Assembly: GCA_019323355.1 (NCBI GenBank) | Contig: JAHWHI010000039.1 | Coordinates: forward strand, 1-34,772 | From: Candidatus Woesearchaeota archaeon | GTDB taxonomy: Archaea; Nanobdellota; Nanobdellia; Woesearchaeales; WJKV01 | Reading direction: 5' to 3' | DNA length: 34,772 nt | Shown: in pieces, positions 7,203 through 12,595 of the stretch | How positions within the stretch are numbered: position 1 is the stretch's first letter | How the letters are laid out: every line of letters starts with the position of its first letter | Notes under the pieces: generated by a model | Databases searched by the model: none | Told to the model about the DNA's origin: nothing | What the model saw: the letters and a program-made list of their open reading frames with translations, nothing else | Translations under genes and position numbers: made by a program

Positions 7203-8156
7203 TCAGCCCTTTCCTAAGAACCAGTCTGTTAATTTTATTCTGACAGCTTTCCCTTCTTTCTGTATAGAGATTATCTTCTTCCTTTGAAGGGAGTCAAGCA
7301 GTCTTGCGAGTGTTGTCCTTGGGATGCTTAAGCTGTGCCTGATCTTTGCCTGGTAGGATTTATCCTGATTGCTCATCAGGAATTCCACTACCTCTTTCTC
7401 GCTCTTGTTCAGTGTCTGCATTATGTCATCGCTTCGTTTGTTTGTTCTTTTCTCTTCTTTGACTTCCTTTGCTTCAGGTTTGACTTCTTTCTTTTTTGGC
7501 TTCCGCATTCTGAAGTTCATAAAAAAGAAAACCAAGCCAAACGCAACAATAATAAGGACAGCATAGAATATGAATGAAGATCTTTCTGGGATGTCATGCA
7601 GGATGGTCTTGTCTAATTTTATCTCAACATCTTTGAGCTCCCCTTTGTCTAGATTCAATGATACAAAGCCAACTGCATCTTTGTAGTTCGCATATATCTT
7701 GCAGTGGCCTGTGCCAATGACATTCATATTGAAGGAACCAAAATGATCGGTCTTTACAGGGCATTGCGAACTGACAACATTGCATTCACATTTCAGTTCA
7801 GCATCACTCACCACGTTGTCCAGCGTGTCCTTTACAATGCCTTTCAATGTAGCTGTAGGTTTTAGATATATCACATCCCCGGAAATATCAACAATGGTGA
7901 AACTGGAATAATAATCAATGCCTGGTGTTAAGGGATTGTCTGCGATGATCTCAACGATATCACTCCCAAATATATCAAAATCAACCTCTTCAGCCTCGGG
8001 AAATACCAAGGATTTGGCCCCGATGTTCACATAGCTTATGACGTCTGTGATCGCTTCATTTGTATTGAGGTCTTTCAGAACAAATGATTCAGCAGAGACA
8101 GAGATAGAACAAATTACCAATAATATTGCAAAGATTGCAATCATATCCCGTTTCAT
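7203..8156 (-). CDS. Membrane-spanning one-component regulator (extracellular domain, TM, winged helix)
   Basis: The 317 residues divide into a signal peptide (1-22), an extracellular part with a carboxypeptidase-regulatory/Ig-like beta domain (about 100-182; C123, C125, C132 and C152 could form disulfides), one membrane helix (194-214), a charged linker, and a cytoplasmic winged helix (249-312). The winged helix includes KSEKEVVEFLMSN, the recognition region SIPRTTLARLLDSLQRKKII, and a wing. The order suggests a regulator that reads an outside cue and binds DNA from the membrane. The start is leaderless, with a TATA box at 8181-8190. It lies just upstream of the secreted cysteine-rich gene on the same strand, a possible target. 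Ligand and operator are unknown. Confidence 0.85.
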   Translation of the reverse strand: MKRDMIAIFAILLVICSISVSAESFVLKDLNTNEAITDVISYVNIGAKSLVFPEAEEVDFDIFGSDIVEIIADNPLTPGIDYYSSFTIVDISGDVIYLKPTATLKGIVKDTLDNVVSDAELKCECNVVSSQCPVKTDHFGSFNMNVIGTGHCKIYANYKDAVGFVSLNLDKGELKDVEIKLDKTILHDIPERSSFIFYAVLIIVAFGLVFFFMNFRMRKPKKKEVKPEAKEVKEEKRTNKRSDDIMQTLNKSEKEVVEFLMSNQDKSYQAKIRHSLSIPRTTLARLLDSLQRKKIISIQKEGKAVRIKLTDWFLGKG

Positions 8157-8180
8157 AATATTTTATCTAGAACAAGGGTG

Positions 8181-8190
8181 TTTATAAAAT
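8181..8190 (-). promoter_or_regulatory. TATA box of the membrane regulator gene
   Basis: On the minus strand this reads ATTTTATAAA, about 29 bp before the ATG at 8156. No SD site follows, so the mRNA should be leaderless. Confidence 0.6.
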
Positions 8191-8210
8191 TATCTGGAAA
8201 AAAGAAAAAA

Positions 8211-9023
8211 TTATGCAGAACCGTCTGCATTTTTCATCTCTTCGATGTTTCTCTTGTAATCTGCTGCGTTCTTGTAGTCTTCGAATGCAGTCGCTGTCAG
8301 CAACGGGATGTACTGTTCCCCTAATCTTTCAAGAGGCCTGTTTGCTCCGTTCTTTGAAGGATCCATCTTCTCGACAACAGCGATCATCTCTTCTGCCAGC
8401 GATAACAAAGGTGTTCCTGCAAAGAAACCTCTTATTGCTGCAGCAGCCTGATTCTTGTACTCTTCCTGGTTTGTCATGTGGAGGCCAAAGAGCTTGTCAT
8501 ATCTGCTCCTAATCTCTTTTGCAAGACCGCCACGGTCGCCTCTAGAGACAAACTCATCGACTTTCGGGCCGTTGTATACAAGATCTCCAGCGTCATTCTT
8601 TGGATTTGCAAGCCCTTGTTTCACAAGACCTCTGTAATTGATCAGGAATGTCTGCATCAGGTTCTGCATACCGACAGTAGCTTCTTCCTGGTGTACACAG
8701 TATCCTAGATAGATGACCGGCGCTTCTGAAACACTCTCCAGGTCGCTGATATCATTTGAGACTGTCTCGATCATCGGACAAACTTGCAGAGGAACATTTG
8801 TCTGATCTGTCAGATCCAGATTTTCAAATGCTTTCTTGAACTTTTCTACTTTTTCATCAAGTATCTGTTTTTGCTGAGGGTTCCTTGTAGGCACCATACT
8901 CAGTAAATCCTCTGGATTGATTGCAAAATATCCCAAGCTGTATTTTGCCTGTCCTGGGTGGTCCACTTCGTAGACCGCAATCATCTTGTCCACCACATTT
9001 TCCAAAAATCTGTTCTGTAACAT
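8211..9023 (-). CDS. Unidentified 270-residue soluble protein
   Basis: I do not recognise a family. The protein is soluble and probably helical, with no signal peptide or membrane helix despite two mildly hydrophobic stretches (about 95-130 and 195-215). Cysteines are few and not clustered. The start has a clear SD site (GGAGG, 9 bp before the ATG), unlike the leaderless genes around it. Two small hairpins sit in the leader just before that site, so translation may be controlled. The downstream regulator gene has its own promoter, so this is probably a single-gene unit. Confidence 0.8.
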   Translation of the reverse strand: MLQNRFLENVVDKMIAVYEVDHPGQAKYSLGYFAINPEDLLSMVPTRNPQQKQILDEKVEKFKKAFENLDLTDQTNVPLQVCPMIETVSNDISDLESVSEAPVIYLGYCVHQEEATVGMQNLMQTFLINYRGLVKQGLANPKNDAGDLVYNGPKVDEFVSRGDRGGLAKEIRSRYDKLFGLHMTNQEEYKNQAAAAIRGFFAGTPLLSLAEEMIAVVEKMDPSKNGANRPLERLGEQYIPLLTATAFEDYKNAADYKRNIEEMKNADGSA

Positions 9024-9033
9024 TTTAGGTTTC

Positions 9034-9077
9034 CTCCATCGAAGGGTCTCTTCGATATTTGGTAGCCGGATTTCTAC
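9034..9077 (-). promoter_or_regulatory. Two tandem hairpins in the leader of the gene at 9023
   Basis: On the minus strand, GGTAG...CTACC (5-bp stem, 9060-9077) is followed by ATCGAAG-AGACC-CTTCGAT (7-bp stem, 9038-9056), and the SD site begins immediately after. Such stems could hide or expose the ribosome-binding site. They could also simply be a stable leader. Confidence 0.5.
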
Positions 9078-9207
9078 CCTAATGCAATATATAATAAGAA
9101 AAGTTCAATATAAAAATAAGTAGTCTAGGTTAGTACGACACTCGGCCATATTTGTATATAGATCCTGTTGTAATATTCTAGACACCATGCATTCTTATAA
9201 TTCAAAA

Positions 9208-9218
9208 GGTTTATATAT
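9208..9218 (+). promoter_or_regulatory. TATA box of the TM2-domain gene
   Basis: GGTTTATATAT lies about 42 bp before the ATG at 9254. Transcription should start near 9240, giving a short leader that contains AGGAGG. Confidence 0.6.
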
Positions 9219-9253
9219 GAATAATGGCTACAAATTCATAGGAGGTTTTAACT

Positions 9254-9580
9254 ATGGCAAAAAGAAAAGCTAAGACAAAAAAGGCTGCTAAGACAACAAA
9301 GAAGAAAGCTACAAAAAGGAAGACTGTGAAGAAAGCGGCTGTAAAAGCAGCACCAACTATTTCTGTTGCAAAAGGACCAAAAGTAAGAGAAGTCAACTGG
9401 GTTCTATGTCTGGTTATGTCAGTATTATTCGGATGGCTAGGAGTCGACAGGTTCCTTATGGGACAGATCGGATGGGGCATCCTGAAACTGATCACATTAG
9501 GCGGTTTCGGAATCTGGCAATTGATTGACATCATCCTTATAGCAATCAAACACCCATTCAAAGGAGTAAAGTGGGTATAA
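9254..9580 (+). CDS. TM2-domain membrane protein with a histone-H1-like basic tail
   Basis: Residues 1-38 are a Lys/Ala/Thr tail (KKAAKTTKKKATKRK and similar), like histone H1 C-termini and bacterial nucleoid proteins. Residues 47-100 form a TM2 domain: a first helix, the family's DRF motif (65-67) in GWLGVDRFLMGQIGWG, and a second helix ending in a basic patch. TM2 proteins are small two-helix membrane proteins of poorly known role. The tail is most likely cytoplasmic and could bind DNA, RNA or acidic lipid; the combination suggests a nucleic-acid-to-membrane tether, which is an inference. A strong SD site (AGGAGG, 8 bp before the ATG) and a good TATA box suggest high expression. The neighbour downstream is convergent. 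Confidence 0.85.
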   Translation: MAKRKAKTKKAAKTTKKKATKRKTVKKAAVKAAPTISVAKGPKVREVNWVLCLVMSVLFGWLGVDRFLMGQIGWGILKLITLGGFGIWQLIDIILIAIKHPFKGVKWV

Positions 9581-9608
9581 AAGAAATTATTTTTTTATTT
9601 TCTTTTTC

Positions 9609-10097
9609 TTAAACAGCCATAGAATGTTCAGCTCTTTTCTTGGCAAGAAGATATATTCTTTTTGGTTTTGTCTCCCGATAGCGAATATATCTTTCTGAGT
9701 GAGTGAAAGATTCTCTTAATATTGACATCCTGTCTACATGTTTATCGCATGCACTGATAACTCCGTTTACAAGAACTTTTGAGATCATAGGGCATTCCTC
9801 AAGAAGAAAATATAATGCTAAAAGTTTTCTCTTGAAATCAGGAAGTGTGGCTTCTCTGTATGTCCTCAATTCTTTTACTGGAAATCTTGAGTCCAGTGCG
9901 TCAAGGTCCATCTCGTTAAAACGGTCTTCAAGAAGCTGGTATGTCTCTCTGCAGTCCTCGATCTGCTCTGAGAAGTCTGTCTTGCCTTTATCTATTCCCT
10001 CTTTTATCCACAAGAAGTTGCAGGAAAAAATAGAACCAGCACTTATAAAATCGCCAGTATCAATCATATGCCATAAGCGTCTTTCTTCTTCATCCAT
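9609..10097 (-). CDS. Unidentified 162-residue protein
   Basis: No family is recognised. The sequence is helical, charged and soluble; it includes DEEERRLWHMIDTGDF near the start and a basic C-terminus (KPKRIYLLAKKRAEH). An ATG at 10121 gives eight extra residues, but it lies only about 19 bp from the TATA box (10136-10144), so the predicted transcript would start inside or after it; I therefore prefer the ATG at 10097. The gene lies 48 bp after the unidentified 275-residue gene on the same strand but has its own promoter. Confidence 0.7.
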   Translation of the reverse strand: MDEEERRLWHMIDTGDFISAGSIFSCNFLWIKEGIDKGKTDFSEQIEDCRETYQLLEDRFNEMDLDALDSRFPVKELRTYREATLPDFKRKLLALYFLLEECPMISKVLVNGVISACDKHVDRMSILRESFTHSERYIRYRETKPKRIYLLAKKRAEHSMAV

Positions 10098-10135
10098 TTT
10101 GAGGTACCGAGGACATAACATTATGTATTTAGGAA

Positions 10136-10144
10136 TATATAAAA
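10136..10144 (-). promoter_or_regulatory. TATA box of the gene at 10097
   Basis: On the minus strand TTTTATATA ends 2 bp after the stop of the upstream gene. It is about 43 bp before the ATG at 10097 and only about 19 bp before the alternative ATG at 10121, which favours the shorter protein. Confidence 0.5.
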
Positions 10145-10145
10145 C

Positions 10146-10973
10146 TTAGGCAGAATATCTCTTCCTGCCTTTATTATCCAGAACTTTCCAGAAACCATAT
10201 ATTCTTGATGCTGATGGTTGGAATCCAGCTGTCTCTTCCAATGTCCGGAACAAAGCAGTCACCTGTTCATTCCTTATGCAAGATGCGAAAGTTATCATCT
10301 CTTCTCCTAAACTTTCAACATCGCCTGCAAAGTAATTCCTGAACTGGTCAGATATTTCTTCAATCTGTGTCTTTGCAATACGATCTGCCTGGTCGTGCCT
10401 TACATATCTCTGAAGATCTTCGTCTGTCTCGATAAAATGGGAATTATATTTTCGTACAGCCTCGAGAAGAGTGCTGAATGCAAGATCTCCTGTCATCTTC
10501 TTTGCTTTTTCAAAAAGATGTGCAGAGCCGTTAGCGCACGGTGTGGTATATTTCAAAAATCCAAGGTAAGCAAGCATTGTAAAATGGATGAATGAATCTC
10601 TTTTCGCTCTTAATTTGTTTATTGCTTTTTTCCTTGAGTGATAATCCTTATAGTTTTTCTCTATTTCTTCTTCTGTCTCTGTATCCTGGATGTGAGCCAA
10701 AATACAGTCATCTATTGACAGACCATTGTCAAGAGAGGCTTTTACATTTTCAAGCCTTGCAAAATATTCACCGATGTCTGTCTCATCGATCTTTCCGCCG
10801 AACTTGTTGTAAGGAGGCGGCCAGAATACAGGATTGTTTGAAGTATCTTTTTTATCTTTCATTACTTGGCTTACAGAAGTTTTTCTTTTTCTAGCGATAG
10901 CTGTAGCTTCAGCTATTGATTTCTGTGTCCTTTTTTCTCCTTCCTCGAAAAAATTCAATCCGCTCAAGTCCAT
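10146..10973 (-). CDS. Unidentified 275-residue protein
   Basis: I do not recognise a family. The N-terminal 45 residues are polar and basic (KRTQKSIAEATAIARKRK), followed by NNPVFWPPPYNKFGGK and a mainly helical remainder with an RKKAINKLRAKRD stretch. There is no signal peptide, membrane helix or metal site. The basic start could bind nucleic acid, but nothing specific supports this. The gene is leaderless, with a TATA box at 10993-11002. It forms a same-strand run with the unidentified genes at 9609 and 11180, each with its own promoter, so a shared function is only a possibility. Confidence 0.8.
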   Translation of the reverse strand: MDLSGLNFFEEGEKRTQKSIAEATAIARKRKTSVSQVMKDKKDTSNNPVFWPPPYNKFGGKIDETDIGEYFARLENVKASLDNGLSIDDCILAHIQDTETEEEIEKNYKDYHSRKKAINKLRAKRDSFIHFTMLAYLGFLKYTTPCANGSAHLFEKAKKMTGDLAFSTLLEAVRKYNSHFIETDEDLQRYVRHDQADRIAKTQIEEISDQFRNYFAGDVESLGEEMITFASCIRNEQVTALFRTLEETAGFQPSASRIYGFWKVLDNKGRKRYSA

Positions 10974-10992
10974 TTTATCTATGATGTTTATT

Positions 10993-11002
10993 ATTTATAA
11001 AC
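10993..11002 (-). promoter_or_regulatory. TATA box of the gene at 10973
   Basis: On the minus strand GTTTATAAAT is centred about 25 bp before the ATG at 10973, giving a leaderless mRNA. Confidence 0.6.
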
Positions 11003-11034
11003 AAACTTTCAGTGTTCGATTAAAAGAAGCTATT

Positions 11035-11105
11035 TTCAGGCTCCTTTTAGGCAATAATGCTTTATATGAGCCTCTAAAACTTTACAAGCCGAATTTCAGC
11101 CTGAA
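11035..11105. repeat. 8-bp inverted repeat in an intergenic stretch
   Basis: TTCAGGCT (11035-11042) and AGCCTGAA (11098-11105) are exact inverted copies. Inside them, AGGCTC (11038-11043) can alternatively pair with GAGCCT (11068-11073). The 206-bp gap between two same-strand genes holds no credible frame, so a small RNA or the 3' end of the upstream gene are options. Confidence 0.4.
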
Positions 11106-11179
11106 GAGGCCATATGCTAGAATTAGATAGTTAGTCCTTTATAAAACTTTGCTGTTTTCATCACTGCGAAGAGGCAACA

Positions 11180-11590
11180 TCACATATGCCTGTACTGCGG
11201 ATCACGGACGTGAAGGATCAAATGAAACCTGTTGCCATAGAAATTAAGCTTCAATTCTTCAAGTTCATCAGGTTTACCTTTGTTTATAGTCCTAACCTGG
11301 GTAACATTATGCAATCCCACTATGCCTGCATCTATCAGCTTTTGCCTGACACGAGGATAGAAGCCTTCGACTGCCTGTGCAACATAATGCACGTCAAAAC
11401 AAAATTCGCCCTCTTTCATAGGATGCTTGTATGAAGAATGCGCTACTAGCTCTAGATCCTCCAGCTGGTCCAGCCTCTCTAGTTTTTTTATAGCTTCAAC
11501 ATGCTTCAAAAATACTTCCCTAGGATCATCGCTTTCATCCAGAGCCTTTTTCAGAGCGATTGTGAAATTCTTTGTAGACATCCCTTTCAT
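11180..11590 (-). CDS. Unidentified 136-residue protein
   Basis: No family is recognised. The N-terminal third is helical and charged (IALKKALDESDDPREVFLKH). The C-terminal two thirds look like an alpha/beta fold, with GEFCFDVHYVAQAVEGFYPRV and LKLNFYGNRFHLILHV. Several histidines occur near the end, but no metal site is clear. The ATG at 11590 is about 27 bp from a TATA box (11613-11621), so a leaderless start there is preferred over the internal Met4. The gene stands alone, 70 bp after a microprotein gene on the same strand. Confidence 0.75.
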   Translation of the reverse strand: MKGMSTKNFTIALKKALDESDDPREVFLKHVEAIKKLERLDQLEDLELVAHSSYKHPMKEGEFCFDVHYVAQAVEGFYPRVRQKLIDAGIVGLHNVTQVRTINKGKPDELEELKLNFYGNRFHLILHVRDPQYRHM

Positions 11591-11612
11591 ACTATGTGAA
11601 GAAAAGAGATGA

Positions 11613-11621
11613 TATATAAAA
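11613..11621 (-). promoter_or_regulatory. TATA box of the gene at 11590
   Basis: On the minus strand TTTTATATA lies about 27 bp before the ATG. The T-rich tract just before it (11622-11640) also follows the stop of the upstream microprotein and may end its transcript. Confidence 0.6.
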
Positions 11622-11660
11622 TTTAGTAAAAAATAAAAAATTAAGTAGAATGAGTGTGAT

Positions 11661-11750
11661 TCAAAGAGCGCTTACTTTTGCTGCTCTAGCTGCGTCTTTT
11701 CTTGCTTTCTTAAGGTCTCTTTCCTTTTGCTTAGAGTCTGTATTTTCCAT
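11661..11750 (-). CDS. 29-residue basic microprotein
   Basis: The peptide begins MENTDSKQKERDLKKARKDA and continues ARAAKVSAL. It is highly charged and probably one amphipathic helix. The start is supported by GGGGAGG, 10 bp before the ATG, and a T-rich tract follows the stop. Coding is likely because the SD site, in-frame stop and terminator-like tract fit together. No family is recognised; helix-type binding to RNA or protein is possible. Confidence 0.6.
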   Translation of the reverse strand: MENTDSKQKERDLKKARKDAARAAKVSAL

Positions 11751-11956
11751 GGTTCTCGCGCCTCCCCTTTATTCAAAGGCTTTTTTATGATATTTTTATA
11801 ACTAAAGAACAAGCTTTTTGTTTTTTCTGTTCTATCTTAGTTGGGTTACCTCGTGTATGTAAATAAAAAATATCCGGTTTATATATCTTTGCTATTTTAA
11901 AAAAATAAGATAGAATTGAACTCCGATTGTCAGGATTAAATGGATTCATTTCACGT

Positions 11957-11997
11957 TAATAAAAAATAAAAAATATCAGTTCTGCCTGTCAGAACTG
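11957..11997 (-). terminator. Hairpin plus T-rich terminator after the Lys-rich microprotein
   Basis: CAGTTCTG-CCTGT-CAGAACTG (11977-11997) is a perfect 8-bp stem with a 5-nt loop, beginning 3 bp after the microprotein stop. On the minus strand it is followed by TATTTTTTATTTTTTATTAA, a strong U-rich tail. It looks like an intrinsic terminator and would end the minus-strand transcript. Confidence 0.75.
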
Positions 11998-12000
11998 GAT

Positions 12001-12075
12001 TTATTTCTTCTTTTTCTTGGCCTTCTTCTTGGTGGTTTTTTTCTTTTTGGCCTTGCATCCACATGTCGCGCACAT
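12001..12075 (-). CDS. 24-residue microprotein: CxxCxC head and poly-lysine tail
   Basis: The peptide is MCATCGCKAKKKKTTKKKA followed by lysines. C2, C5 and C7 form a CxxCxC cluster able to hold a metal ion, alone or shared between chains, and 14 of the remaining residues are Lys. A strong SD site (GGAGGTG, 4-6 bp before the ATG) and a hairpin terminator frame it, so it looks like a complete expressed unit. The tail should bind nucleic acid electrostatically. No family is assigned. Confidence 0.65.
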   Translation of the reverse strand: MCATCGCKAKKKKTTKKKAKKKKK

Positions 12076-12090
12076 AGTAGCACCTCCTTT

Positions 12091-12588
12091 TTATTTTATT
12101 AATCCGAAAATCAGATCATCATAATATTTTCCATTCTTGAATGTATGTTTCCTTAATCGGCCCTCTTGTTTAAAGCCGCACTTCTTAAGGACTTTTGCTG
12201 ATGCAGGATTATTTGATAAGACACCAGCCCAGATCCTTTTGGTCTTCAATTTTTTAAAACCATATTCTATCATTAACTTCACTGCTTTTGTCGCGATTCC
12301 TTGGCCCCAATATTTTTTACCGATCGCGTACCCAAGTTCATAACATTTTTTTGTTTTTGTCGGGTTCTCTAATACTATATTCCCCACATACTTTCCATCA
12401 AGCAAAATCGCAAATTCGTGAGCATTCTTATCTTTCAAGCTATTTGAGATATATTTTTTCGCTACTTTCAGAGTAAAAGGATATTTGATATCTTCGTCAT
12501 CCAGTCTTTTTATTACATCCTTGTCATTGAGGCATCTTCTAAGATCTTCGATATCAGACAATCTAAGTTTTCTTATCGTGACGTTCAT
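12091..12588 (-). CDS. GNAT-family acetyltransferase, RimJ/RimL-like
   Basis: The 165-residue protein matches Gcn5-related acetyltransferases of the RimJ/RimL type, which move acetyl from acetyl-CoA to protein N-termini or small amines. Visible are the opening strand VTIRKLRLSDIEDL, the LGYAIGKKYWGQGIATKAVKLMIEYGF block that binds the CoA pyrophosphate (Q/RxxGxG/A type), and NPASAKVLKKCGFKQEGRLRKH at the end. The ATG at 12588 lies 7 bp after the alaS stop, so the two genes are probably one operon; longer starts would overlap alaS. The substrate is unknown. A role linked to translation is suggested only by the operon. Confidence 0.88.
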   Translation of the reverse strand: MNVTIRKLRLSDIEDLRRCLNDKDVIKRLDDEDIKYPFTLKVAKKYISNSLKDKNAHEFAILLDGKYVGNIVLENPTKTKKCYELGYAIGKKYWGQGIATKAVKLMIEYGFKKLKTKRIWAGVLSNNPASAKVLKKCGFKQEGRLRKHTFKNGKYYDDLIFGLIK

Positions 12589-12595
12589 CTTCTTT

